64,000 nt of DNA from Rhizobiaceae bacterium (GCA_023953775.1 JAMLJD010000004.1:1-64000), one strand, 5' to 3'; shown: positions 18,858 to 27,899, counted from the stretch's first letter. Translations and numbers: made by a program. The notes: generated by a model from the sequence alone, not told the origin.

Positions 18858-18985
18858 GGATCGTCGCACATCGAGCCCGGCAATCCGGGAGGTTGGTTCG
18901 ATCCGGCAAAGACCCCGTGGGCGGGGGGCTTGGGGTTACGGAGCCGCACCGGATCGAACCGTCTCAGGCAACGATCGGATCGTCG
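18858..18985 (-). ncRNA. ssrS: Structured RNA candidate, 6S RNA-like
   Basis: A 420-bp gap between DUF1223 and DUF2794 holds this structured stretch. On the minus strand a closing stem (GATCGTTGC at the 5' side, GCGACGATC at the 3' side) flanks a large open bubble. A perfect 12-bp stem GGTTCGATCCGG/CCGGATCGAACC then leads to a GC-rich terminal loop with its own ACCCC/GGGGT pairing. The 3' strand of the bubble contains a small hairpin, CCCGG-CAAT-CCGGG on the plus strand. A closing stem, central bubble with 3' hairpin and long terminal arm are the hallmarks of 6S RNA, which binds RNA polymerase. A terminator follows. The identity is inferred from shape; ends are approximate. Confidence 0.5.
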
Positions 18986-19214
18986 CTGCACAATAGGGCG
19001 CGAGATGGGATTATTCGCGGCAATAATGTGGCAGCGTCATCACCTATTCCGACATGGCGTTCATCTTTGTGATGTCGCTTGCGCTTGCCAATTCGGACGC
19101 GCTGGACAAGTCCGTCGGGACTGTCAGCCGCACTCGGCTACCGCCACAGGCTTGCAATTCCGGTTGTGACGCGCAAACCTTCCCTGTCGTCAAATCGTCA
19201 CGGAAGGACACGGC

Positions 19215-19601
19215 ATGATCGATCGCGGTGGTGACGCGGAGGATAAGGACGATTCCTCAGTCCTGATACCGCTCAACGAGGCGCGGCGCGAACGGCTCGA
19301 TCTGCCGGTGACCTTCAACCGGCGCGAACTCGACGAGATCCTGCGCCTTTACGGCCGCATGGTTGCGGCGGGCGAGTGGCGGGACTACGCCATCGACCAT
19401 CTGAAGGATCGCGCGGTCTTCTCGGTCTTCCGGCGCGCCAGCGAAGTGCCGATGTTCCAGATCGTCAAGGATCCGAAGCTCGCCTGTAAGCAGGGGGCGT
19501 TCTCGGTCGTGGCTGCCACGGGCATGATCATGAAACGCGGCCACGAGCTCCGGCGCGTGTTGGCGGTTTTCGAGCCGAAGCTCAAGCTGGTCGGGACCTG
19601 A
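19215..19601 (+). CDS. DUF2794 protein
   Basis: A 128-residue cytoplasmic protein of the DUF2794 family, which I know only from alphaproteobacteria and which has no established function. Characteristic segments are VTFNRRELDEILRLYGRMVA, GEWRDYAIDHLKDRAVFSVF and CKQGAFSVVAATG. GGAAGGA lies about 6 nt before the ATG. The acnA-DUF1223-DUF2794 neighbourhood is familiar from other rhizobia. Confidence 0.88.
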   Translation: MIDRGGDAEDKDDSSVLIPLNEARRERLDLPVTFNRRELDEILRLYGRMVAAGEWRDYAIDHLKDRAVFSVFRRASEVPMFQIVKDPKLACKQGAFSVVAATGMIMKRGHELRRVLAVFEPKLKLVGT

Positions 19602-19613
19602 GGCCAACCGGCT

Positions 19614-20183
19614 TCAAAGTTCTCCGCGGAACTTCCGTTCTGGCAAGGACGAGGGATCTGGCGGCACACTGTCGCCGCCATTGATGGGCAGCTGCATCAA
19701 GACAGTGTCGAGCCACTGGCCGTGCTTGTAGCCGGTGCCGCGCATTGTTCCGGCATGCGTGAACCCCAGGCTTTCGTGCAGCCGGACAGACGCCATGTGC
19801 CGTGCTCCGTCGCCTATAACCGCGACAATCTGGCGGAATCCCATGGCGGCGCATTCTCGTACGAGCGCTTCGAGAAGAGCCCTGCCCACGCCGCGCCGAT
19901 GCGCATCGGGATGAACGTAGACAGAGTTTTCGACCGTGAACCGGTAGGCGCGGCGCGGACGGAATGCGCCGGCATAGGCGTAGCCCTGTATGCCGCCATC
20001 ATCGGCGGCCACAAGATAGGGAAATCCGTCGTCGACAAAGGTGCGAAACCGGCGCGCCATTTCCGCTTCCGTCGGCGGTTCGAGCTCGTAGCTGCCGGTG
20101 CCGTTTTCGACGGCGTGTCCATAGATGCGGGTGATGGCCGGGATGTCGGCCATGGCTGCGGGGCGGATGGTGAGCGAAGGCAT
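19614..20183 (-). CDS. GNAT acetyltransferase, phosphinothricin acetyltransferase (Pat/YncA) family
   Basis: A 189-residue single-domain GNAT protein beginning MPSLTIRPAAMADIPAIT (an upstream in-frame start adds 13 residues). It shows the family's GTGSYELEPPTEAEMARRF region, acetyl-CoA binding motif HRRGVGRALLEALV and the C-terminal GYKHGQWLDTVLMQ. Members acetylate amino groups of phosphinothricin, methionine sulfone or related amino acids; the natural substrate here is unknown. It is convergent with DUF2794 (12-nt gap). Confidence 0.88.
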   Translation of the reverse strand: MPSLTIRPAAMADIPAITRIYGHAVENGTGSYELEPPTEAEMARRFRTFVDDGFPYLVAADDGGIQGYAYAGAFRPRRAYRFTVENSVYVHPDAHRRGVGRALLEALVRECAAMGFRQIVAVIGDGARHMASVRLHESLGFTHAGTMRGTGYKHGQWLDTVLMQLPINGGDSVPPDPSSLPERKFRGEL

Positions 20184-20229
20184 CGAGGTCCCCAAGACGA
20201 TTCGTGCATTCTTCGCAGGCACCGTGACA

Positions 20230-20258
20230 AAAGAAAAGGGCGACCCGCAGGCCGCCCT
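20230..20258 (-). terminator. Terminator after the Bax inhibitor-1 gene
   Basis: Stem AGGGCG/CGCCCT with a 10-nt loop, followed on the minus strand by a T-rich tail (TTTTCTTTTG). It lies 22 nt downstream of the Bax inhibitor-1 gene stop. Confidence 0.75.
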
Positions 20259-20279
20259 GTCAATCGCCGTGCCCTGATC

Positions 20280-21023
20280 CTACTCGCGGTTGCCGAGGAA
20301 TTGAAGCAGGAACATGAACATGTTGATGAAGTCGAGATAGAGCCTCAACGCACCCATGATCGCCTTGCGGCCAGCAACGAGTGCGCCGTCGCCCTCGTAA
20401 TACATCTCCTTGATCTGCTGGGTGTCGTAGGCGGTGAGGCCCGCGAAAACCAGCACACCGATCACGGAGATGGCGAACTGCAGCGCCGAGGACCCCAGGA
20501 AGAGGTTCACCAGCGAAGCCAGGATGATGCCGATCAGGCCCATGAACAGGAACGAGCCCATTCCGGAGAGGTCGCGCTTGGTGGTGTAGCCCCACAGCGA
20601 CAGCGCGCCGAAGGAGGCGGCGGTGATGAAGAACGTCCTGACGATGGACTCGCCGGTGTAGACGAGGAAGATCGTCGACAGCGACAATCCAACCAGCGCC
20701 GAATAGGCCCAGAAGGTCGTCTGCGCCGCCGAGACGGACATCTTGTGGATCCTGAAGCTCAGGAAGAACACCAGAGCCAACGGCGCGAGGATAACGACCC
20801 AGCGGAAGGCGCTGGCGTAGATGAGCTGGCCGAAAGCGGTCAACTGTCCGTCGGCCACTGCGAAGTTGAAGGCACCCCAGGCCGCAAGGCCGGTAATTCC
20901 GAGGCCAAGCGCCATCAGGTTGTAGACCCTGATCATGTAGGCGCGCAGGCCCTCGTCGATGGCGGCGTCCGTGCGGGTGCCCGCAGGTGCGACGCGCGCC
21001 TGATAGTTGCGAAGGTCAGCCAT
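20280..21023 (-). CDS. Bax inhibitor-1/YccA family membrane protein
   Basis: A 247-residue protein with about seven membrane segments. The N-terminus (ATRTDAAIDEGLRAYM-like, then VYNLMALGLGITG) and C-terminus (GLTAYDTQQIKEMYY, then LYLDFINMFMFLLQFLGNRE) are typical of the bacterial BI-1/YbhL family. Homologues act as pH-gated calcium-leak channels or interact with FtsH; its role here is not known. It is monocistronic, with a terminator downstream. The 207 bp upstream hold its promoter region, where I see nothing specific. Confidence 0.92.
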   Translation of the reverse strand: MADLRNYQARVAPAGTRTDAAIDEGLRAYMIRVYNLMALGLGITGLAAWGAFNFAVADGQLTAFGQLIYASAFRWVVILAPLALVFFLSFRIHKMSVSAAQTTFWAYSALVGLSLSTIFLVYTGESIVRTFFITAASFGALSLWGYTTKRDLSGMGSFLFMGLIGIILASLVNLFLGSSALQFAISVIGVLVFAGLTAYDTQQIKEMYYEGDGALVAGRKAIMGALRLYLDFINMFMFLLQFLGNRE

Positions 21024-21230
21024 GTTTTCCTCTTACTGCTCCTGCCCCGTCGGGTGTCGGCGGCCCGGAACATCACGGGCGGCCAGGCGCCGCTGGCGGG
21101 ACTCCAGCATGCCTGTCGGCAAATATGATGTTTCTCGATGTCAGGAACAAGACCCGCTTGATGCGCGAATCGGCGCGTTTGGCACGATTTCAGGTCAATC
21201 GGATCGCTTGGTTAGCAAATCTCATGGAAA

Positions 21231-23792
21231 TCACAGGTTGCGCAACACAGGCGCAGCCTTGTGGCCGAGTATCCGCCATGTCCCCGCAAGCCCGATGCCA
21301 ACCGTCAGAGCAAGGGCGACGACGATCGTAGAGACGGCGATCTGTGGCAGGAAAATCCACGGCAGCGTCATGATGCGTGAAACGACGAACCACGCGGCGA
21401 TGCCGCCCGCGAAGAGTGCGAAGACTGCCGTCGCGAGCCCGATCAGCATGTATTCGAGCGAGAATGCGGCAATCAGCGTGCGCCGTGTCGCACCGAGCGT
21501 CTTGAGGACGACCGCATCGTGGATGCGTGCCCTGTTGCCGGCCGCCAGCGCTCCCGCCAGAACCAGCACCGAGGCGATCAGCGCTACAGCGGCCGCGGCC
21601 CGGATCGCCGTCGCGAGCTGCTCCACCAGGCCGTTGACGATGTCAAGCGCGTCCTTGACGCGGATTGTCGTGACCGAGGGGAAGGCGCGCGTGACGGCAT
21701 TGAGGATGCGCGATTCCTCCTGCGCGGAGGCGTCCGGGATCGTCAGCGTCGCCAACCAGGAATGCGGCGCGCCGGCAAATGTGTTGGGCGAGAACACCAT
21801 GACGAAGTTGATGCCCATCGATTCCCATTCGATCTCGCGGAAGTTGGCGACCCGGGCCGTGACGTTGCGGCCAAGCACATTGACCGTGATCGTGTCTCCG
21901 AGCTTCAGGCCGATCTCACGCCCCTCCTCGGCCGCGAAGGAAACCAGCGGTTCCCCGCCATAGTCGGCGGGCCACCACTCGCCATTGGTCAATGTCGCGT
22001 TGTCGGGCCGCGTGGCTTCGTAGGTGAGGCCGCGGTCGCCGCGCAGAACCCATGCGCCTTCGGGTGGAACCTCGATATCGCGCACGTCGATGCCGTTGAG
22101 CTTTTCGATGCGGCCGCGCAGCATCGGCACCTTGACCAAGGTTCCCGTCGGCGTCTCGGCGGCGAGCAAGGCCGAGAAATTCTCGATCTCGGAGGCCTGG
22201 ATATCGACGAAGAAGAAGTTCGGTGCACGCTCGGGAAGATTGCCGGCAATCTGATTGCGCAGGTTGCCGTCAATGAGCGCGAGGGTCACGAGCAGGGTGA
22301 GCCCAAGCCCGAGCGAGAGCACGACGGAGGGCGTCAGCGCGCCCGGGCGATGGATGTTGCCGACCGCAAGCCGCAGCGCGGTCGATCTGACGCGCGGTGC
22401 CCGGCGCGCCAGCCACTGGACGCCGGTTCCCACGAAGCGCAGAACCGCGAATGCGAAGATCGCCGCTCCGACGAAGATCAGCGCGATACGGCGCTCGTCT
22501 GAAAACCAGACGGCCAGCAGGGCGAGGCCTGCGGCGATTGCCGCCGCGGCGGCGACATAGGTTGGCCGTGGCCAGCCGCGGCCTTCAAAACCCTGTTCGC
22601 GAAACAGTGCGGTTGCCGGTACGTCGCGTGCACGTCCGAGCGGGAGAATCGCGAAAGCCAGTGTCACCATCACACCGAAGAGGGCCGCGATGGCGAGTGC
22701 GGACGGGTAGAATCCCGCGCTCGAAGGCACCGGCAAGATGCCCGACAGCGCCGAAGCGGCGGCAAACGGCATCGCTGCGCCGACCACCAGGCCGATGGCA
22801 ATGCCAACGCCCGCGATGACGAGGATCTGGACGAGGTAGATCCGGAACACCAGGCCGCCCGGCGCGCCGAGGCTCTTGAACGTCGCGATGACGCCACGCT
22901 TGCCGTCGAGATAGGCGCGGACAGCGTTGGCGACGCCGACGCCACCGACGACCAGCGCCGTAAGCCCGACGAGCGTCAGGAACTGCGAGAATCGATCGAT
23001 GTTGCGTGACAGAGACGGTGCCGCGTTCTCGCGCGAGCGTATGCTCCAGCCGGCTTCCGGGAAATCGCGCGCCGCCTCATCCCTGATTTCGGCTATTCGG
23101 GCGTTCGACGAGCCCTCCGGAAGACGCACCTTGTAGGCATACTCGACAAGACTTCCGGGCCGGGCGAGCCCGGATGCGGCGAGGCCATCCATCGAGATCA
23201 GGAAGCGCGGCGCAAAGCCGAATCCGTCCGATACCGCGTCTGGCTCGGTCCGGATCACGGCACGCAGCTCGAACGGCTGTTCGCCAAGAATCAAGCGGTC
23301 GCCCAGCCCGACATGCAATCTCTCGAGCAGGATATCGGGTACGGCGGCGCCATAGACGTCATCCTTGAGGCTGAAAAGGTCCGATGCGGATAGAGACGGC
23401 TCTGTCGTCAACGATCCATAGAGCGGATAGGCTTCATCGACGGCCTTGACCTCGGCGAGCGTCTGGTCCGACCCGTCGGGCAAACGCAGCATGGAACGCA
23501 TGTTGGCGCTTGCCCCGACATCGCCAAGCGATAGCAGAAATGCAGCCTCGTCGTCATTTGCCTGCCTCTGTACCAGCTCGAAGCGAATGTCGCCGCCCAG
23601 CAGTTCCTGACCCTGGCTCTCGACCGCGGTCATGATCGAGCGAGCCACGGAATTCACCCCGCCGATCGCGGCGACGCCGAGCGCGATGCAGGCCAGGAAC
23701 ACCACGAAGCCGGAGAGGCCGCCGCGCATCTCGCGCAGCGCGAACCGGGTCGCAAGCCAGCCGGTCGACGATGATTGCCGCGACTGGTTCAT
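21231..23792 (-). CDS. ABC exporter permease, FtsX/YbbP family
   Basis: An 853-residue permease with the double FtsX-domain layout of E. coli YbbP. An N-terminal membrane helix (GFVVFLACIALGVAAIGGV) is followed by a large periplasmic domain, three FtsX helices (VGVANAVRAYLDGKRGVIATFKSLGA-type region), central helices, a second periplasmic domain and a C-terminal FtsX domain (VLKTLGATRRTLIAAFSLEY). Its start overlaps the stop of the partner ATPase by 4 bp. The family is thought to move lipids or hydrophobic molecules across or out of the inner membrane; the substrate is unknown. Confidence 0.92.
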   Translation of the reverse strand: MNQSRQSSSTGWLATRFALREMRGGLSGFVVFLACIALGVAAIGGVNSVARSIMTAVESQGQELLGGDIRFELVQRQANDDEAAFLLSLGDVGASANMRSMLRLPDGSDQTLAEVKAVDEAYPLYGSLTTEPSLSASDLFSLKDDVYGAAVPDILLERLHVGLGDRLILGEQPFELRAVIRTEPDAVSDGFGFAPRFLISMDGLAASGLARPGSLVEYAYKVRLPEGSSNARIAEIRDEAARDFPEAGWSIRSRENAAPSLSRNIDRFSQFLTLVGLTALVVGGVGVANAVRAYLDGKRGVIATFKSLGAPGGLVFRIYLVQILVIAGVGIAIGLVVGAAMPFAAASALSGILPVPSSAGFYPSALAIAALFGVMVTLAFAILPLGRARDVPATALFREQGFEGRGWPRPTYVAAAAAIAAGLALLAVWFSDERRIALIFVGAAIFAFAVLRFVGTGVQWLARRAPRVRSTALRLAVGNIHRPGALTPSVVLSLGLGLTLLVTLALIDGNLRNQIAGNLPERAPNFFFVDIQASEIENFSALLAAETPTGTLVKVPMLRGRIEKLNGIDVRDIEVPPEGAWVLRGDRGLTYEATRPDNATLTNGEWWPADYGGEPLVSFAAEEGREIGLKLGDTITVNVLGRNVTARVANFREIEWESMGINFVMVFSPNTFAGAPHSWLATLTIPDASAQEESRILNAVTRAFPSVTTIRVKDALDIVNGLVEQLATAIRAAAAVALIASVLVLAGALAAGNRARIHDAVVLKTLGATRRTLIAAFSLEYMLIGLATAVFALFAGGIAAWFVVSRIMTLPWIFLPQIAVSTIVVALALTVGIGLAGTWRILGHKAAPVLRNL

Positions 23793-24481
23793 GCGGTCGC
23801 CGCGTCGCGCGCGGCGTCGATCCGCCCGGAGCGCATCGCGACCGTGCGGCTGCAACGGTCGGCCAGCGACGCATCATGCGTGACCAGAACCATCGTCATG
23901 CCCCGCTCCTCGGCCTTGTTGAACAGCAGGTCGGCGATCTGCCGGCCGGTCGCCTGGTCAAGATTTCCGGTCGGCTCGTCGGCGATCAGGATGCGCGGGT
24001 CGGGCGCCAGCGCCCGGGCGATGGCGACACGCTGCTGCTCGCCGCCGGAGAGTTCGCCGGGATAGTGCGTCAGCCGGCCCGCAAGACCGACCGCCGCCAG
24101 TTCCGCTTCGGCGGCGGCGAAGGGATCCGCATGGCCGGCCAGCTCAAGAGGGACGGCGACGTTTTCGAGAGCGGTCATGTTCGGGATGAGGTGGAAGGAC
24201 TGGAACACGATACCGACATTGCGGCCGCGAAATGCCGCGACCTCGTCTTCCGATCGGCCGTTCAGCGACATGCCGGCGATCCGCACGTCGCCGCTGTCGG
24301 TTCGCTCGAGTCCGGCAAGAACCATCAGCAAGGTCGACTTGCCAGAGCCGGAGGGGCCGACGACACCCAGGGTCTCGCCGCTTTCGACCCGCAGGCTGAC
24401 GCTCTTGAGAACGTCGACGGAGGAAGCGCCGTCGCCCAGCGTGAGCGAGACATCCTTGAGATCGATCACGGGTTCCGTCAC
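23789..24481 (-). CDS. ABC exporter ATP-binding protein, YbbA/LolD-like
   Basis: A 230-residue ATPase partner of the following permease (overlapping ATGA junction). Walker A GPSGSGKST at 42-50, Q-loop VFQSFHLIPNMTALENV, signature LSGGEQQRVAIARAL, Walker B ILIADEPTGNLD and H-loop LVTHD are all intact. The wording of the Q-loop and D-loop fits the MacB/LolD/YbbA branch of tripartite-type exporters. Divergent from the GDSL esterase with a 66-bp gap that must contain both promoters. Confidence 0.94.
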   Translation of the reverse strand: MTEPVIDLKDVSLTLGDGASSVDVLKSVSLRVESGETLGVVGPSGSGKSTLLMVLAGLERTDSGDVRIAGMSLNGRSEDEVAAFRGRNVGIVFQSFHLIPNMTALENVAVPLELAGHADPFAAAEAELAAVGLAGRLTHYPGELSGGEQQRVAIARALAPDPRILIADEPTGNLDQATGRQIADLLFNKAEERGMTMVLVTHDASLADRCSRTVAMRSGRIDAARDAATA

Positions 24482-24547
24482 GGTGGCGCTGCCCTATATG
24501 TGGAGGAATATCCTGATGAAACGTCCGGTTCATATGGGTTTTCAGGC

Positions 24548-25183
24548 ATGGCGTTCAATCTGATCACGAGAATTTTGGTTCTGGCCGTGCTTCTGGCTCC
24601 GGCCACGGCCGCCGCGGAGGCCTTCAGGATCGTCGGCTTCGGAGACAGCCTGATGGCCGGCTATCAGCTTGCGCCGGGCGAAGGTTTTCCCGAGCAGCTC
24701 GAGGCGGCCCTGAGGCGGGATGGCCATGACGTCGAGGTCGCCAATGCGGGCGTCAGCGGCGACACGACGAGCGGTGGCCTGGCCCGGCTCGACTGGTCGG
24801 TTCCCGACGGCACGGATCTGGTCATCCTCGAACTCGGCGCCAACGACATGCTGCGCGGCGTCGATCCCGCCATCCCGCGCAAAAACCTCGACGCGATGAT
24901 CGCGCGCCTCAAGGAACGCGACATCGCCGTGCTTCTCGCTGGCATGGTCGCCGCGCCCAATCTCGGCAGGGAGTACGGTGCCGCGTTCGACGCAATCTAT
25001 CCGGACCTCGCGCGGAAGCATGGATTGCGGCTCTATCCGTTCTTTCTCGAGGGCGTAGCGACCGACGCGTCGCTGCTGCTCGCGGACGGCATCCACCCCA
25101 ATGCCAGCGGCGTCGCAAGGATGGTCGAGGGCATCCTGCCGACCGTCGAGGAGATGCTGCCGGCCGAGGCCTCGACCCAGTAA
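24548..25183 (+). CDS. GDSL arylesterase/lysophospholipase, TesA-like
   Basis: A 211-residue secreted SGNH hydrolase. Signal peptide at residues 1-23 (hydrophobic core ILVLAVLLAPATAAAEA). Catalytic serine in GFGDSLMAG (S34), block III ELGANDMLRG and the catalytic Asp/His in DGIHPNASG. This family hydrolyses acyl thioesters, esters or lysophospholipids in the periplasm. It is divergent from a YbbA/YbbP-type exporter, as tesA is in E. coli, which supports the assignment and suggests a shared lipid-related task. Confidence 0.92.
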   Translation: MAFNLITRILVLAVLLAPATAAAEAFRIVGFGDSLMAGYQLAPGEGFPEQLEAALRRDGHDVEVANAGVSGDTTSGGLARLDWSVPDGTDLVILELGANDMLRGVDPAIPRKNLDAMIARLKERDIAVLLAGMVAAPNLGREYGAAFDAIYPDLARKHGLRLYPFFLEGVATDASLLLADGIHPNASGVARMVEGILPTVEEMLPAEASTQ

Positions 25184-25272
25184 GCCCTTGACGCTGCGGA
25201 AGCACAAAGCGCTTGCCCGCCTCGGGAAAGGATGATTCGTTACCTTTACGCAGTCGATTCGAGGAGGTTGTC

Positions 25273-25875
25273 ATGCCACGTCTCTTCACCGCCCTCGAGA
25301 TACCGCGCGATGCTGCCCTTTCCCTCTCCCTATTGCGGGGAGGACTTCCGGGAGCACGCTGGATCGATGTCGAAAACTACCATCTCACACTGCGTTTCTT
25401 CGGCGATGTCGAAGGCCATGTCGCCGACGAGATCGTCAATGCGCTTGACCGGGTGCGGCGGTCTTCATTTTCGCTCAACCTTGCCGGCGTCGGCGCGTTC
25501 GGATCGAAGAAGCCGCACTCGATCTGGGCCGGCGTGACGGCATCGCCTGATCTCACGGCGCTCCAGGCCGAGATCGAACGCATCTCGCAGCGGCTCGGAC
25601 TGCCGCCGGATCCGCGCAAGTTCGTTCCGCATGTCACCATCGCGCGGCTCAGAAACGTCAATCCGATGGAGGTCGCCGCCTATCTCTCCGCGCGGGGCAA
25701 TTTCTCCGCGGTGCCGTTCCGGGTCGGGCGCTTCGTGCTGATGTCGTCGCGGGATTCGATCGGCGGCGGGCCCTACATCGTCGAGGAGGCCTGGCCGCTC
25801 GGCGGCATCGATACCTATCGCGGATCTGCAAGCCTGTCGGCGAGCGATTCGGCGGCGTCGCGGATCATGCGATAG
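25273..25875 (+). CDS. thpR: RNA 2',3'-cyclic phosphodiesterase (LigT-like)
   Basis: A 200-residue 2H-phosphoesterase that opens 2',3'-cyclic phosphates on RNA. Both catalytic HxTx motifs are present: HLTL (H37, T39) and HVTI (H120, T122). The ATG is preceded by GAGGAGG at good spacing. After the expected family end (around EEAWPL) the frame reads on for about 25 residues, through DNA that encodes the C-terminus of the facing phosphatase gene, giving a 61-bp antisense overlap. Confidence 0.92.
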   Translation: MPRLFTALEIPRDAALSLSLLRGGLPGARWIDVENYHLTLRFFGDVEGHVADEIVNALDRVRRSSFSLNLAGVGAFGSKKPHSIWAGVTASPDLTALQAEIERISQRLGLPPDPRKFVPHVTIARLRNVNPMEVAAYLSARGNFSAVPFRVGRFVLMSSRDSIGGGPYIVEEAWPLGGIDTYRGSASLSASDSAASRIMR

Positions 25876-26297
25876 ACGTCGTCGAAGCCATCGGCGCCGC
25901 CATAATACGGATCGGGGACTTCGAGGGCTCGTCCGGTCGCGAATTCATGAAACAGATGTATCCGGCCGGCGCTGGCCATCGGAGCGGCGGCCCGCAGGTC
26001 GGCGACGTTGGAAAGATCCATTCCGAGGATCAGGTCGAAGCGCTCGAAGTCCTGCCGGCTGATCCTGCGCGCCTTCTGGCCGGAGATGTCGATCCCGTAG
26101 GATCGTGCGATCGCCACGGAGCGCGGGTCGGGCGGCGAGCCGGCATGCCAGCCGCCGGTTCCCGCGGAATCGATTGTCATCACGAAGTCGGGCAACCGTT
26201 CCTGCGCAACCGCCCGGAAAACCCCTTCGGCGAGCGGCGAGCGACAGATGTTTCCTAGGCATACGAAAAGTATCGCGGGAACAGGCTTTTCAGGCAT
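25815..26297 (-). CDS. Low-molecular-weight protein-tyrosine phosphatase
   Basis: A 160-residue cytoplasmic phosphatase. The P-loop CLGNICRS gives nucleophile C13 and R19 (C-x5-R), and the general acid lies in [14 protein letters not shown]. The upstream in-frame extension is not family-like, so the ATG at 26297 is used. It is convergent with thpR; the two 3' ends overlap by 61 bp. Possible targets are protein tyrosine phosphate in exopolysaccharide control or arsenate; none is shown by the context. Confidence 0.93.
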   Translation of the reverse strand: MPEKPVPAILFVCLGNICRSPLAEGVFRAVAQERLPDFVMTIDSAGTGGWHAGSPPDPRSVAIARSYGIDISGQKARRISRQDFERFDLILGMDLSNVADLRAAAPMASAGRIHLFHEFATGRALEVPDPYYGGADGFDDVYRMIRDAAESLADRLADPR

Positions 26298-26349
26298 TGG
26301 CTTGCCGCTATCCTTGTCGGAAGCCGACCCGATAACACGGAGACTGTCG

Positions 26350-26646
26350 ATGGCAAGGGAAAAGCTCGCCGAAGAAGCGGTCCGCGAGGCACTGGCCGCG
26401 CTTGACGGATGGTCGCTGTCGCGAGACGGGACGGCGATCGCGCGGACGCTCAGCTTCAGGAATTTCAGCGAGGCTTTCGGCTTCATGACGCAGGTGGCAC
26501 TGGCCGCCGAAAGGCACGACCATCATCCGGACTGGTCCAATGTCTACAAGACGGTGACCATCGAGCTGACCACGCATGATGCCGGCGGACTAACGGAACT
26601 CGATTTCAGGCTGGCGCGCCGGATCGACATGATCGCTGCAGGATAG
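26350..26646 (+). CDS. phhB: 4a-hydroxytetrahydrobiopterin dehydratase
   Basis: Pterin-4a-carbinolamine dehydratase of 98 residues. It recycles tetrahydropterin after phenylalanine hydroxylation, or acts in other pterin chemistry. The family motif is clear: [17 protein letters not shown] with the histidine cluster, then [19 protein letters not shown] precedes the ATG at about 10 nt. It is divergent from the phosphatase (52-bp gap). No phenylalanine hydroxylase gene is nearby. Confidence 0.92.
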   Translation: MAREKLAEEAVREALAALDGWSLSRDGTAIARTLSFRNFSEAFGFMTQVALAAERHDHHPDWSNVYKTVTIELTTHDAGGLTELDFRLARRIDMIAAG

Positions 26647-26703
26647 GCCCCGACTTGCGGCGAGATGCACACGGACCCACATGTTCGGCGAAAGGACAGG
26701 ACG

Positions 26704-27069
26704 ATGGACAAGGCACGAATCGACACGATCCTGGCACCGGTGGGCACTGCGGAACAGACGCGCCGCGAGGAAACGGTGCGCAAGGACTTCCTGCAGAAGG
26801 CGAAGCAGGTGGCAGCGCGGGTTCCCTTCATCGAGGACATCGTCGCTGCCTATTTCTGCGCCATGGATCCCAAGACGCCGACGCGGGCAAAGGCTATCCT
26901 GATCGCCGCGCTAGCCTATTTCGTCCTGCCCATCGACTTCATCCCGGATTTCCTGCTGGTCCTCGGCTTCACCGACGATGTCGCGGTCGCGACCGCGGCG
27001 ATCGCCACCGTCAAGCCGCATATCAAGAAGCGTCACTACGACAAGGCCAGGACCCTGCTCACCGACTGA
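26704..27069 (+). CDS. DUF1232 (YkvA-like) membrane protein
   Basis: A 121-residue protein with the DUF1232 core AYFCAMDPKTPTRAKAILIA, followed by LAYFVLPIDFIPDFL and GFTDDVAV, a short membrane-associated segment with acidic residues. AAGGACAGG precedes the ATG. Function unknown across the family. It lies 57 bp after phhB on the same strand. Confidence 0.88.
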   Translation: MDKARIDTILAPVGTAEQTRREETVRKDFLQKAKQVAARVPFIEDIVAAYFCAMDPKTPTRAKAILIAALAYFVLPIDFIPDFLLVLGFTDDVAVATAAIATVKPHIKKRHYDKARTLLTD

Positions 27070-27326
27070 CGCTGCGCCCCGCCGCCTTACTGTCAAACTC
27101 TTGCCGCTTTCGTGCTTTTCACCTTTCTGCAGGGACGTTGTGCGAGGCAGGCGACAGTGTCGGCGTCAGCCGACGGCCGCGGGAAGAATGGCGGAACAGG
27201 GCAGGTTTTTTGACGGGTTCACCATCCAGTAACCCGGATTTAATCAAATTGAAGGAATTTGAGCCGGTTCCCGCGCCACCTCGGTTGGCCGTTGCAAGCG
27301 ACAAAATGGGATGACGGTAATTGGAT

Positions 27327-27833
27327 ATGCGAGCTTTTAGAACGACGATCGCCTGCCTGGGAATTCTGGCTGCTTCGGTCGCGCCCGTGCTGGCGCAGCA
27401 GGCCGTAAAGCGCGGTCAGCACAATGCCTGGGGCACATACAGCTACGAATCCGGCGGCAGTCAGGTCTGCTACGTCCTGACCGTTCCGACCCAGAAGGAG
27501 CCGGCCAATCTCGACCATGGTGACATCTTCTTCTTCGTGAGTCAGAAGCCGGGCCAGAACGTCTCATACGAACCCCAGTTCATCGCGGCATACACGCTGA
27601 AGGAAGGGTCGAAGGTCACGGTCGACATCGGCGGCAAATCCTATTCGATGTTCACCAAGGGCAAGTCCGCCTGGCTCGAGAACGCCGCCGAGGAACCGCA
27701 ACTCGTCGCGGCGATGCGCGGCGGTTCGGACATGAAGGTCTCGGCGACGTCGGGCCGCGGCAATCCGACGAGCTACGTCTTTTCGCTGCGCGGCATTTCG
27801 GCTGCGCTCGATTCCATCAACCAGTGCAAGTGA
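27327..27833 (+). CDS. Invasion-associated locus B family secreted protein
   Basis: A 168-residue protein with a clear signal peptide (residues 1-23, ending PVLA). The mature part carries the IalB-family pattern: CYVLTVPTQKEPA, FFFVSQKPGQNVSYEP, and VDIGGKSYSMFTKGKSAWLE. A cysteine near the C-terminus may pair with the first one. IalB was named from Bartonella, but homologues are widespread in non-pathogenic rhizobia. A TTG two codons upstream is also possible. The 257 bp upstream contain no further gene that I can see. Confidence 0.88.
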   Translation: MRAFRTTIACLGILAASVAPVLAQQAVKRGQHNAWGTYSYESGGSQVCYVLTVPTQKEPANLDHGDIFFFVSQKPGQNVSYEPQFIAAYTLKEGSKVTVDIGGKSYSMFTKGKSAWLENAAEEPQLVAAMRGGSDMKVSATSGRGNPTSYVFSLRGISAALDSINQCK

Positions 27834-27899
27834 TCCGGCGCGCGACCGCCGAGGTGACTTGACGGCGGGCATGTGTTAATTGCCGGCTGATGTGCCAAC

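Noticed and set aside
18896-18907. GGTTCGATCC resembling a tRNA T-arm
   Set aside because: It pairs with CCGGATCGAACC 42 nt away as a 12-bp stem, and no acceptor stem, D-arm or anticodon arm can be drawn; it belongs to the 6S-like RNA.
23771-24547. N-terminal extension of the GDSL esterase frame
   Set aside because: The frame is open far upstream, but this part is antisense to the ABC ATPase gene and the signal peptide begins at 24548.
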